Positions 11,817 to 24,221 of a DNA stretch of 64,000 nt are shown here, piece after piece; within the stretch, counting starts at the first letter, position 1; the number at the start of each line of letters is the position of its first letter. This DNA comes from Magicicada septendecula (Eukaryota; Arthropoda; Insecta; Hemiptera; Cicadidae): positions 234,068,843 to 234,132,842 of the forward strand of contig CM068372.1 in the NCBI GenBank assembly GCA_034769895.1. Reading direction: 5' to 3'. The notes beneath the pieces are model-generated. The model saw only the letters and a list, made by a program, of their open reading frames with translations. It was not told the origin of the DNA and did no database searches. A program made the position numbers and the translations under genes.

Positions 11817-11822
11817 AGCATA

Positions 11823-14312
11823 TGTAACGTAATGAAAATACGGTCCCCGACGTTACATAAATCAACTTATAAGATTTAGAATAGAGAAAAAAATTTATTA
11901 ATTATCCACACTTGTAAAAGGTCAGAAACCCAACCCATGATTGATTAAATAAAATAAGAATACAAGGTAGAAAGATAAGAAATTAATAATGATAATAATA
12001 ATAAACCTCAAGGTTCAGTGAGAGGTAAACAACAGACATTGACAAATAATGTAAAAACTAATTTTGACTGTTTCATAATAATTAATGTTTTAAAGTAGAT
12101 GAGAATGAATAAATGTTGTATGACTTAAGTTACTCAAATGTACCTGTTATTAATTGTATCATGTCATATTGTTATCATGATAGTGATGTTATTTTTTGTG
12201 TGTAGCAAGTAAAGTTATTCTGTTAATAGAATACCAGGTAAATAAGTATTATGTGTTATCAATTTACCATTATAGAGCTGTTGTTAAACTAGAATTGATT
12301 ACTAGTTGATTTCATTTTATGTGTTATCCATATGTCATGAAAAAGCTTTTGTTAGATTTTATAGAGTTAATTATTTGTATACATGTACTTAGATAGTAAG
12401 ATGATTATAATTGTAAACTTGGCCAAAAAGGCTATAATTGTTAACGAGATACAAAAGAGTTTAGCACAACCATGTCATAAACAGATAAAGGATTCTATAA
12501 TATTGCAGATAGTAACAAGTTAAATTCAGAAGTAGATCAAGATATAATGATAGGCCTAACAACCAGTAACATTATATAGTAAGTCAGATCAGAAAGGTTA
12601 GGTAAAGAAATTTGTAACATATACTAAATAAAATCTAATGAGTTAGGAGAAGTTAATAATAATTGCTAATAACAAATAAATAAATTCAAATTAAATAAAT
12701 TCTTATAATGCCATAGTGCAATGATACCGACAGATAATGTTTTGTAACAGAAAAATAATATTTGTTCAAATAAATAGACTAAGAAGAAATGACAGCAAAG
12801 TATATAAAAATTAGTAACAAGCAGTAGTTAAGATTATAATAGGATATAATGGAAATTTAGAAAGGGATTATTTTGATGAGTGGAAGAACATTGTATGAAA
12901 TGATTATAATATAACATAATATCTAATAAGAATAAAAAAGATGGTTGCCAGGGACGACGAAGGATATAGAATTTGTTGATTTGATTATTGAATAAATTTA
13001 CATGAATGAAGACGATTTAGTTAAAAGACGATCAGGAAAGATTTGATTCAATTTATATACAAAGTCCATAGCAATTTAAACAAACTAAATAATAAATCAC
13101 AATAGTATGGTCAACTATCATTTAACCGTATTATATAATTGGACAATCTAAAACCTATACACGAAAGTAACGAAAAATAAAGGAAGAACTCTGATTGCAA
13201 AAATCCAGATAATGAACAAATGTTAACTTAATTAACTAACAAAACCAGAGAAATAACTACCTGCATAAAGTGATATAATCCCATAACGCAAAAGAAACGA
13301 AAATAAAACACCAAATTATATCGGAACTTCAGTTTCCACAATTCAACAGAAAAAACGTAGTTGGACTCGAAATTCGTCGAAGCACGTAACCACAAAACTC
13401 GGACCTTGGTGAACAAAAGGAGCGGTATTTCTGCATCCTCCCAGGACTAAGAATTCAACTTTATTTCAACTTGGAGCGAAGACTGACGAGAGCAATTTTA
13501 TCTGCATGCTGTTATTGACCAAACAAGACGAATAGGTTATCTGTACACTGCCTTATCGAGTCACGATGCCGAGCGGACGGTAACTACAATTATTTTAAAT
13601 ATTATTTAATAAAAACTTAATTCTACATTGTAATACCTTGTATTCCTATTTAGGCATTTTCTGATCTTACTAACAGTTGAAAGAACCTTCACGCCCTGTA
13701 TTTAAAGAAATATAAAATCATAACTGAAAATAATATAAAACCTTGAATCCGATCGATAATCGATTACTTCTGACATATAGCCTTTTGTATCTAACGTAAA
13801 AGAAACAACTTTGTTGGACAAGAAATATTAAATATTAATAAAGAATCCTTTCAGAATTCAGCTATCTTCTCATTTATGTAATATTTAGTGTAGTGTGAAC
13901 AAAATATAAGATAAGTAGAGAGCGTAACTGATAATTGTCGTACGCGGTGGGCTAACCTACAAACTTCCGTTGTCTGGGAACCACAGCGCTATTCGTGGAC
14001 TGCGTGGGTATTAAAGAGAAAGAGAATACAATGAAAATTTCTTCTCTTCTCTTCAACGCAGAATAGGCTTGAGCGAAAAATTCGAATTACACACTATACA
14101 CATAACTTTCACCCACCATAACACAATTATATTAAATAGAGAGGAACTGGGATATACTTATCATTATTATACCATATATTGCAATAAGATACAATATAAA
14201 TAGAGAGGTTTTAACGAGGACACACCCGTTAAGTTATAAATTGGCGAACCCAACAGTGGGGCTTTAGAAGATAGTGATACGGGATAAAAGGAGCACACAC
14301 GAGAGATATTAT
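11823..14312 (+). repeat. Array LTR 2
   Basis: 2490 bp, shared by units 1 and 2. With LTR 1 it has GTTAAACTAGAATTG and GAAATGACAGC, where LTRs 3-9 have GTTAAACTTAGTAATTG and GAAACGACAGC. The left end of the array is therefore a distinct subgroup. Confidence 0.9.
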
Positions 14313-16897
14313 AAATTGGCGCTCAACTAGTGTAGGGCTTAAGTTAAGTAAAACCTTGATTTTATAAATATTACTTAACACAAGTAGGCAACTGTTGGAG
14401 ATTAAAAATGCCTAATACCAGAGGTAAATCGAAGAAGAGGGCAGAAGACACGGAGAAGGAAGAAGGTGGACAGGAACAAGAAATAGAAGTAGTCACAGAC
14501 AGTGAAATGGAACAACAGACAGGCGATAAAGAAGAAAATGAAGTAATTATGGACACGGAAAGGGAAACAGTTGAAGAAGATGCTCAAGGGGACCAAATAG
14601 ATAAAGGGGGAGCCAGAGAAGAACCAAGCTGGCAGGAAATGATGAGATTCATGGCAGCACAATTTAGAAAACAGGAGGAAAACTCAAAGAGACAGGAGGA
14701 AAAATTAAACAAAATGAGAGAAGATAACCAGAGACACCATGAAGAATTCAGGAAAATAATGAATGAAGGTTTCAGAAAGATAGATGAAAGAATGGATAGA
14801 TGTTTAAAGAATATGACTGAAACCCTAGACAGCACTTCTGAAGGTATTAAAGTAAATCCGAATTCAGAAGAGAGCAGCAAGGAAACAGAAATTGGAGAAG
14901 ACCAAACGGCGTTACTATCTGAAAATACAAATAGAAGGAACAAAGAGAATATCCAAACCATGGAAGAGAATATCAAGAAAATAAGAAAAATAGATAGAAA
15001 GAAAATATTAAATACAAAAGAAGAAATGGAGATGAGGAAGGGTGGATTAAATAATGTATTTAACTTCCCAATTAAAGAACAAAGAGAGTTAAGTAAAGGT
15101 AAGAGTTATAGAAAAAATTTAATAAAATTATCAAAAATAAACACCATAGAATAATAAAGAAAAACTTAAATAAGCTTAAACCTCAATTAAATATGTTAAC
15201 AATCGAAGAATATCAGACAATATCATTTATATCTTTAATACGGAATATACCCGTAAAATATTTGGTAAATAGTCCAGATATCAAAGGGAAAAGAATGGTA
15301 TTAAATATGGGTGATTATGTTAGATTAGATGAGGTACAATACCTGCTAGTTAAAAAGGATCTAACTATGACCGAAAACCGTGACTTAAATGAAGACTTCA
15401 AATCCACAGAGTTACAGTACCAGATATACGAGAGGTATTTAACAAGTAAGAAAATCATTACGAACTTTACGGTAATCCGAGGAAAAGGAGTACCTGAATT
15501 AATGGACTATGGTTAGAAGAAGAAGTAGTCAACCAGAAAAAGGGGACTGATTTTCTGAAAACCGACCAGGCAGACATTTGGAAAGAAAGGAACTAAGTAA
15601 ATAATATTAAATAAGTAATAAAAAAATATATTGTTAATAAAAACACTAGGATGAAAATATGTATGAATAAAAACCCCAAAATTCAAAAAGAAGTAAGAAC
15701 GTCTTACTATATGTTTACGAAAAGATTATGTTGAATGTGATTTAATAAAAACCACAAAATTCAAAAAGAAGTAAGAACGTCTTACTATGTGTTTACCAAG
15801 AAATTATTTTAAATATTTAAGAATAAACCCCCAATGTTAAAAAACTAAATAAAGAAGAACTTACACAAAATAATTAAAAACAATATGATTTAAGATACAT
15901 GCCAAAATGCCAAGAGAATTGAAGAACAGATTACATAATTGTTTATAACCAGTATGAATTAAAATGGAATAAGAAAAAATATACATCAACATAATTAGTA
16001 GTAATGTGATCAGACAAGATGGTAAAATAAGAAGAACAATGGATAATTTAATGACTATAATTAAGATGAAACTAAGTAATGATGATAATTAATGCAAATA
16101 CAATTTAGAATTTCTTGGAAATGAAAATAATAAATGAGGAGATAGTACGTAGAATTTCTGTCACAAGAAAGCAGATCAAAGGTAGTTACAAATACTGACT
16201 GTCAAAAATGTTATCTGAAAATAGCTAATGAAAATAAGATGGAATCAAGAAGAAGGGAAATACATGTATAATTAAATGTAAAACGCGACAGCGTAACAAA
16301 TCCCCAAGATGTTTATTATTAGTCAAATAAAGAGACTACTATGATATTATTGTATTTTTTATAACTGACTGTAGATGAATTCCAGCAGTATTATATTGAA
16401 GTGTAGTGTGGCCAGCAGAGTATGAAGCCAAACAGTGCCTCTCTGAACTGTACCAGCTCACATGTTAGGGAATGTTAGGGAAATTGAATATTTAAGGGAT
16501 AATAAAACCGCTGCGAAGATTGACATCAGATTGCAAAAGTATGAAGGAAGAAAACAGAAGGAAGATAGCTGACAGAAGATCAATGGAGAAACGCATTTGT
16601 AGAAGTAACTAGAAATAGGAGAATATTAAAACTAAATTTTACTGATTATTGTGACCAATCATTGACAAGTAATGTTTAAAAGAAACAAGCCAAGAGTATT
16701 AAATATAATTAATGAATTGTCATCAAATAGAGAAAGGTGAATACGAGTACAAAATGTTACATTAAGAATTCCATCAATTACCATTAAAACTTTACGATGA
16801 ATATAAGGAGGATATTCCAAGGCATGAAAAAGATATAAGTTTATTTTGACCCAAATTATATTCAGGTAAACTAAACTTCTTTAGGAGGGGAAGCATA
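14313..16897 (+). mobile_element. Array unit 2 internal region
   Basis: 2585 bp with the same layout as unit 1. Gag-like region 14408-15516, hairpin pair from 15692, polypurine tract before 16898. It carries the AAGAG insertion that unit 1 lacks. Confidence 0.88.
14408..15516 (+). pseudogene. Gag-like region, unit 2 (fossil)
   Basis: Nearly identical to unit 1 in its first 248 codons. It is broken, with about one break between the coiled-coil half and the C-terminal half, each of which is open. Confidence 0.75.
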
Positions 16898-19390
16898 TGT
16901 AACGTAATGAAAATACGGTCCCCGACGTTACATAAATCAACTTATAAGATTTAGAATAGAGAAAAAAATGTATTAATTATCCACACTTGTAAAAGGTCAG
17001 AAACCCAACCCATGATTGATTAAATAAAATAAGAATACAAGGTAGAAAGATAAGAAATTAATAATGATAATAATAATAAACCTCAAGGTTCAGTGAGAGG
17101 TAAACAACAGACATTGACAAATAATGTAAAAACTAATTTTGACTGTTTCATAATAATTAATGTTTTAAAGTAGATGAGAATGAATAAATGTTGTATGACT
17201 TAAGTTACTAAAATGTACCTGTTATTAATTGTATCATGTTATATTGTTATCATGATAGTGATGTTATTTTTTGTGTGTAGCTAGTAAAGTTATTCTGTTA
17301 ATAGAATACCAGGTAAATAAGTATTATGTGTTATCAATTTACCATTATAGAGCTGTTGTTAAACTTAGTAATTGATTACTAGTTGATTTCATTTTATGTG
17401 TTATCCATATGTCATGAAAAAGCTTTTGTTAGATTTTATAGAGTTAATTATTTGTATACATGTACTTAGATAGTAAGATGATTATAATTGTAAACTTGGC
17501 CAAAAAGGCTATAATTGTTAACGAGATACAAAAGAGTTTAGTACAACCATGTCATAAACAGATAAAGGATTCTATAATATTGCAGATAGTAACAAGTTAA
17601 ATTCAGAAGTAGATCAAGATATAATGATAGGCCTAACAACCAGTAACATTATATAGTAAGTCAGATCAGAAAGGTTAGGTAAAGAAATTTGTAACATATA
17701 CTAAATAAAATCTAATGAGTTAGGAGAAGTTAATAATAATTGCTAATAACAAATAAATAAATTCAAATTAAATAAATTCTTATAATGCCATAGTGCAATG
17801 ATACCGACAGATAATGTTTTGTAACAGAAAAATAATATTTGTTAAAATAAATAGACTAAGAAGAAACGACAGCAAAGTATATAAAAATTAGTAACAAGCA
17901 ATAGTTAAGATTACAATAGGATATAATGGAAATTTAGAAAGGGATTATTTTGATGAGTGGAAGAACATTGTATGAAATGATTATAATATAACATAATATC
18001 CAATAAGAATAAAAAAGATGGTTGCCAGGGACGACGAAGGATATAGAATTTGTTGATTTGATTATTGAATAAATTTACATGAACGAAGACGATTTAGTTA
18101 AAAGACGATCAGGAATGATTTGATTCAATTTATATACAAAGTCCATAGCAATTTAAACAAACTGAATAATAAATCACAATAGTATGGTCAACTATCATTT
18201 AACCGTATTATATAATTGGACAATCTAAAACCTATACACGAAAGTAACGAAAAATAAAGGAAGAACTCTGATTGCAAAAATCCAGATAATGAACAAATGT
18301 TAACTTAATTAACTAACAAAACCAGAGAAATAACTACCTGCATAAAGTGATATAATCCCATAACGCAAAAGAAACGAAAATAAAACACCTAATTATATCG
18401 GAACTTCAGTTTCCACAATTCAACAGAAAAAACGTAGTTGGACTCGAAATTCATCGAAGCACGTAACCACAAAAATTCGGACCTTGGTGAACAAAAGGAG
18501 CGGTATTTCTGCATCCTCCCAGGACCAAGAATTCAACTTTATTTCAACTTGGAGCGAAGACTGACGAGAGCAATTTTATCTGCATGCTGTTATTGACCAA
18601 ACAAGACGAATAGGTTATCTGTACACTGCCTTATCGGGTCACGATGCCGAGCGGACGGTAACTACAATTATTTTAAATATTATTTAATAAAAACTTAATT
18701 CTACATTGTAATACCTTGTATTCCTATTTAGGCATTTTCTGATCTTACTAACAGTTGAAAGAACCTTCACGCCCTGTATTTAAAGAAATATAAAATCATA
18801 ACTGAAAATAATATAAAACCTTGAATCCGATCGATAATCGATTACTTCTGACATATAGCCTTTTGTATCTAACGTAAAAGAAACAACTTTGTTGGACAAG
18901 AAATATTAAATATTAATAAAGAATCCTTTCAGAATTCAGCTATCTTCTCATTTATGTAATATTTAGTGTAGTGTGAACAAAATATAAGATAAGTAGAGAG
19001 CGTAACTGATAATTGTCGTACGCGGTGGGCTAACCTACAAACTTCCGTTGTCTGGGAACCACAGTGCTATTCACGGACTGCGTGGGTATTAAAGAGAAAG
19101 AGAATACAATGAAAATTTCTTCTCTTCTCTTCAACGCAGAATAGGCTTGAGCGAAAACTTCGAATTACACACTATACACATAACTTTCACCCACCATAAC
19201 ACAATTATATTAAATAGAGAGGAACTGGGATATACTTAACATTATTATACCATATATTGCAATAAGATACAATATAAATAGAGAGGTTTTAACGAGGACA
19301 CACCCGTTAAGTTATAAATTGGCGAACCCAACAGTGGGGCTTTAGAAGATAGTGATACGGGATAAAAGGAGCACACACGAGAGATATTAT
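16898..19390 (+). repeat. Array LTR 3
   Basis: 2493 bp. It shares AAATGTATTAATT near its start with LTRs 5 and 6, whereas LTR 4 between them has the TTTATT form. This is one of the mosaic variants. Confidence 0.9.
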
Positions 19391-21976
19391 AAATTGGCGC
19401 TCAACTAGTGTAGGGCTTAAGTTAAGTAAAACCTTGATTTTATAAATATTACTTAACACAAGTAGGCAACTGTTGGAGATTAAAAATGCCTAATACCAGA
19501 GGTAAATCGAAGAAGAGGGCAGAAGACACGGAGAAGGAAGAAGGTGGACAGGAACAAGAAATAGAAGTAGTCACAGACAGTGAAATGGAACGACAGACAG
19601 GCGATAAAGAAGAAAATGAAGTAATTATGGACACGGAAAGGGAAACAGTTGAAGAAGATGCTCAAGGGGACCAAATAGATAAAGCGGGAGCCAGAGAAGA
19701 ACCAAGCTGGCAGGAAATGATGAGATTCATGGCAGCACAATTTAGAAAACAGGAGGAAAACTCAAAGAGACAGGAGGAAAAATTAGACAAAATGAGAGAA
19801 GATAACCAGAGACACCATGAAGAGTTCAGGAAAATAATGAATGAAGGTTTCAGAAAGATAGATGAAAGAATGGATAGATGTTTAAAGAATATGACTGAAA
19901 CCCTAGACAGCACTTCCGAAGGTATTAAAGTAAATCCGAATTCAGAAGAGAGCAGCAAGGAAACAGAAATTGGAGAAGACCAAACGGCGTTACTATCTGA
20001 AAATAAAAATAGAAGGAACAAAGAGAGTATCCAAACCATGGAAGAGAATATCAAGAAAATAAGAAAAATAGAGAGAAAGAACATATTAAATACAAAAGAA
20101 GAAATGGAGATGAGGAAGGGTGGATTAATTAATGTATTTAACTTCCCAATTAAAGAACAAAGAGAGTTAAGTAAAGGTAAGAATTATAGAAAAAATTTAA
20201 TAAAATTATCAAAAATTAATCACCATAGAATAATAAAGAAAAACTTAAATAAGCTTAAACCTCAATTAAATATGTTAACAATCGAAGAATATCAGACAAT
20301 ATCATTTATATCTTTAATACGGAATATACCCGTAAAATATTTGGTAAATAGTCCAGATATCAAAGGGAAAAGAATGGTATTAAATATGGGTGATTATGTT
20401 AGATTAGATGAGGTACAATACCTGCTAGTTAAAAAGGATCTAACTATGACCGAAAACCGTGACTTAAATGAAGACTTCAAATCCACAGAGTTACAGTACC
20501 AGATATACGAGAGGTATTTAACAAGTAAGAAAATCATTACGAACTTTACGGTAATCCGAGGAAAAGGAGTACCTGAATTAATGGACTACGGTTAGAAGAA
20601 GAAGTAGTCAACCAGAAAAAGGGGACTGATTTTCTGAAAACCGACCAGGCAAACATTTGGAAAGAAAGGAACTAAGTAAATAATATTAAATAAGTAATAA
20701 AAAAATAATATGTTAATAAAAACACTAGGACGAAAATATGTATGAATAAAAACCCCAAAATTCAAAAAGAAGTAAGAACGTCTTACTATATGTTTACGAA
20801 AAGATTATGTTGAATGTGATTTAATAAAAACCACAAAATTCAAAAAGAAGTAAGAACGTCTTACTATGTGTTTACCAAGAAATTATTTTAAATATTTAAG
20901 AATAAACCCCCAATGTTAAAAAACTATATAAAGAAGAACTTACACAAAATAATTAAAAACAATATGATTTAAGATACATGCCAAAATGCCAAGAGAATTG
21001 AAGAACAGATTACATAATTGTTTATAACCAGTATGAATTAAAATGGAATAAGAAAAAATATACATCAACATAATTAGTAGTAATGTGATCAGACAAGATG
21101 GTAAAATAAGAAGAACAATGGATAATTTAATGACTATAATTAAGATGAAACTAAGTAATGATGATAATTAATGCAAATACAATTTAGAATTTCTTGGAAA
21201 TGAAAATAATAAATGAGGAGATAGTACGTAGAATTTCTGTCACAAGAAAGCAGATCAAAGGTAGTTACAAATACTGACTGTCAAAAATGTTATCTGAAAA
21301 TAGCTAATGAAAATAAGATGGAATCAAGAAGAAGGGAAATACATGTATAATTAAATGTAAAACGCGACAGCGTAACAAATCCCCAAGATGTTTATTATTA
21401 GTCAAATAAAGAGACTACTATGATATTATTGTATTTTTTATAACTGACTGTAGATGAATTCCAGCAGTATTATATTGAAGTGTAGTGTGGCCAGCAGAGT
21501 ATGAAGCCAAACAGTGCCTCTCTGAACTGTACCAGCTCACATGTTAGGGAATGTTAGGGAAATTGAATATTTAAGGGATAATAAAACCGCTGCGAAGATT
21601 GACATCAGATTGCAAAAGTATGAAGGAAGAAAACAGAAGGAAGATAGCTGACAGAAGATCAATGGAGAAACGCATTTGTAGAAGTAACTAGAAATAGGAG
21701 AATATTAAAACTAAATTTTACTGATTATTGTGACCAATCATTGACAAGTAATGTTTAAAAGAAACAAGCCAAGAGTATTAAATATAATTAATGAATTGTC
21801 ATCAAATAGAGAAAGGTGAATACGAGTACAAAATGTTACATTAAGAATTCCATCAATTACCATTAAAACTTTATGGTGAATATAAGGAGGATATTCCAAG
21901 GCATGAAAAAGATATAAGTTTATTTTGACCCAAATTATATTCAGGTAAACTAAACTTCTTTAGGAGGGGAAGCATA
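19391..21976 (+). mobile_element. Array unit 3 internal region
   Basis: 2586 bp. It contains the only uninterrupted gag-like frame in the array (19486-20595), then the non-coding tail with the hairpin pair, then a polypurine tract ending at LTR 4. Confidence 0.88.
19486..20595 (+). CDS. Gag-like protein, 369 codons (unit 3, looks whole)
   Basis: This is the longest frame in the array. Residues 1-70 are highly charged with basic MPNTRGKSKK at the front. Residues about 75-140 are rich in E, K, R and Q with regular hydrophobic positions and should form a coiled coil (QEMMRFMAAQFRKQEENSKR). Residues about 190-260 are basic. The C-terminal 105 residues are less charged (MLTIEEYQTISFISLIRN). No CCHC knuckle, protease, RT or integrase motif is seen. 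Its place right after the PBS and leader is that of gag, and coiled-coil N-termini are common in insect gypsy Gag, so 'gag-like' rests on position and composition rather than on a recognised domain. The start is the first ATG after the leader, conserved in all units. It could instead be an accessory protein unique to this family. Confidence 0.65.
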   Translation: MPNTRGKSKKRAEDTEKEEGGQEQEIEVVTDSEMERQTGDKEENEVIMDTERETVEEDAQGDQIDKAGAREEPSWQEMMRFMAAQFRKQEENSKRQEEKLDKMREDNQRHHEEFRKIMNEGFRKIDERMDRCLKNMTETLDSTSEGIKVNPNSEESSKETEIGEDQTALLSENKNRRNKESIQTMEENIKKIRKIERKNILNTKEEMEMRKGGLINVFNFPIKEQRELSKGKNYRKNLIKLSKINHHRIIKKNLNKLKPQLNMLTIEEYQTISFISLIRNIPVKYLVNSPDIKGKRMVLNMGDYVRLDEVQYLLVKKDLTMTENRDLNEDFKSTELQYQIYERYLTSKKIITNFTVIRGKGVPELMDYG

Positions 21977-22992
21977 TGTAACGTAACGAAAATACGGTCC
22001 CCGACGTTACATAAATCAACTTATAAGATTTAGAATAGAGAAAAAAATTTATTAATTATCCACACTTGTAAAAGGTCAGAAACCCAACCCATGATTGATT
22101 AAATAAAATAAGAATACAAGGTAGAAAGATAAGAAATTAATAATGATAATAATAATAAACCTCAAGGTTCAGTGAGAGGTAAACAACAGACATTGACAAA
22201 TAATGTAAAAACTAATTTTGACTGTTTCATAATAATTAATGTTTTAAAGTAGATGAGAATGAATAAATGTTGTATGACTTAAGTTACTCAAATGTACCTG
22301 TTATTAATTGTATCATGTTATATTGTTATCATGATAGTGATGTTATTTTTTGTGTGTAGCAAGTAAAGTTATTCTGTTAATAGAATACCAGGTAAATAAG
22401 TATTATGTGTTATCAATTTACCATTATAGAGCTGTTGTTAAACTTAGTAATTGATTACTAGTTGATTTCATTTTATGTGTTATCCATATGTCATGAAAAA
22501 GCTTTTGTTAGATTTTATAGAGTTAATTATTTGTATACATGTACTTAGATAGTAAGATGATTATAATTGTAAACTTGGCCAAAAAGGCTATAATTGTTAA
22601 CGAGATACAAAAGAGTTTAGTACAACCATGTCATAAACAGATAAAGGATTCTATAATATTGCAGATAGTAACAAGTTAAATTCAGAAGTAGATCAAGATA
22701 TAATGATAGGCCTAACAACCAGTAACATTATATAGTAAGTCAGATCAGAAAGGTTAGGTAAAGAAATTTGTAACATATACTAAATAAAATCTAATGAGTT
22801 AGGAGAAGTTAATAATAATTGCTAATAACAAATAAATAAATTCAAATTAAATAAATTCTTATAATGCCATAGTGCAATGATACCGACAGATAATGTTTTG
22901 TAACAGAAAAATAATATTTGTTAAAATAAATAGACTAAGAAGAAACGACAGCAAAGTATATAAAAATTAGTAACAAGCAGTAGTTAAGATTA

Positions 22993-24221
22993 TCTTTATA
23001 TATATATTTCGTGTGTGCGTGTGTATGTCACTGAACTCCTCCTAGACGGCTGGACCGATTTTGATGAAATTTTGTGTGTGTGTTTGAGTGGGTCCCTGGA
23101 TGGTTTAGATTCACAATTGGACCCGGTAGGTGGCGCTGCGATCGGGTTCCAGGAAATTATATATAAAAATGAATGTTTCTTTGTTTGTCCCGTATGCGTT
23201 CCTATACCATTCATCGGATTGCAATGAAACTTCGGTGAGTTGTTGTGCGCACGCCCGCGAAGGTTTCTGAATTAGTGGTGTTTTTTCGATGGGGTCCTTT
23301 GGGGGGTTCTCTGGGGTCTTCCACATCTTCTCCTAAACCACTGTACCGATTTCAACCAAACTTGGCACAAATATTTTACGCAAAGGGAGAACCAACATAG
23401 GATAGGTGTTTTTTCGATGGGGTCCTTTTGGGGGTTCTTTGGGGTCTTCCACATCTTCTCCTAAACCACTGTACCGATTTCAACCAAACTTGGCACAAAT
23501 ATTTTACGCAAAGGGAGAACCAACATAGGATAGGTGTTTTTTTGATGGGGTCCTTTTGGGGGTTCTTTGGGGTCTTCCACATCTTCTCCTAAACCACTGG
23601 ACCGATTTCAACCAAACTTGGCACAAATATTTTACGCAAAGAGAGAACCAACATAGGATAGGTGTTTTTCGATGGGGTCCTTTGGGGTCTTCCACATCTT
23701 CTCCTAAACCACTGGACCGATTTCAACCAAACTTGGCACAAATATTTTACGCAACGGGAGAACCAACATAGGATAGGTGTTTTTTCGATGGGGTCCTTTG
23801 GGGTCTTCCACAGCTCCTCCTAAACCACTGAACCAACATAGGACAAGTGTTTTTTTCGATACAATCCTTTGGGGGGTCCTTTGGGGTCTTGCACATCTCT
23901 TCCTAAACTATTAGACCGATTTCAACCAAACTTGGCACAAATATTTTACGCAACGGGAGAACCAACATAGGACAGGTGTTTTTTCGATACGATCCTCTGG
24001 GGGGTCCCCCAAACTATTAGATTTGGTTACTATGGCAACCCAATAGAATAGATTCTGTTATAAATATATTATCGCATTAAACTGAAGACCACGCGAACGA
24101 AGTCGTGGGCAACAGCTATTTATTTTTAAGAAACCTACTTTAATTGAACTTTATTAATTAAACTAACATTTTCATTACGTACAACATGAAACTCCGTAGC
24201 GAAGCACGGGTATTCCCCTAG
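22993..24221 (+). mobile_element. Non-autonomous Helitron
   Basis: It begins TCTTTATATATA and ends ATTCCCCTAG, sits exactly between A and T of the LTR sequence AGATTA|TAATAGG (intact in the sister LTRs), and makes no target duplication. All are Helitron diagnostics. A 3' hairpin (CCGT...ACGG, about 24203-24209 with 24205-24210 loop region) lies some ten bases before the CTAG end. The 5' part contains GGACCGATTTTGATGAAA and related phrases common in insect Helitron relatives. The middle is a minisatellite (23277-24020). A second, older-looking Helitron-type end (CCACG...CGTGG hairpin then CAACAGCTAT) lies at about 24090-24118. No Rep/helicase coding is present, so it is non-autonomous. It entered after the array expanded. 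Confidence 0.88.
23277..24020 (+). repeat. Minisatellite inside the Helitron, about 128-bp unit
   Basis: Units begin with GGTGTTTTTTCGATGGGGTC or close forms at 23277, 23405, 23533, 23661, 23776, about 23846 and 23975. Spacings are 128, 128, 128, 115, 70 and 129. The full unit includes CACTGTACCGATTTCAACC and AACTTGGCACAAATATTTTA. Later units are shortened and more diverged. Open frames in it are by-products of the repeat period. Confidence 0.9.

Larger units (their letters stand above)
9242..11822 (+). mobile_element. Array unit 1 internal region
   Basis: It is 2581 bp: PBS-like site from 9246, short leader, gag-like region 9337-10445, then about 1.36 kb of A-rich non-coding sequence with two copies of a hairpin (10621 and 10699), ending in polypurine AGGAGGGGA (11808-11816) six bases before LTR 2. 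Compared with most units it lacks a 5-bp AAGAG insertion, as does unit 6. Confidence 0.88.

Noticed and set aside
22996-23771. Several overlapping frames on both strands with repeated CWFSLCVKYLCQVW or similar
   Set aside because: They follow the 128-bp minisatellite of the Helitron and are not genes.
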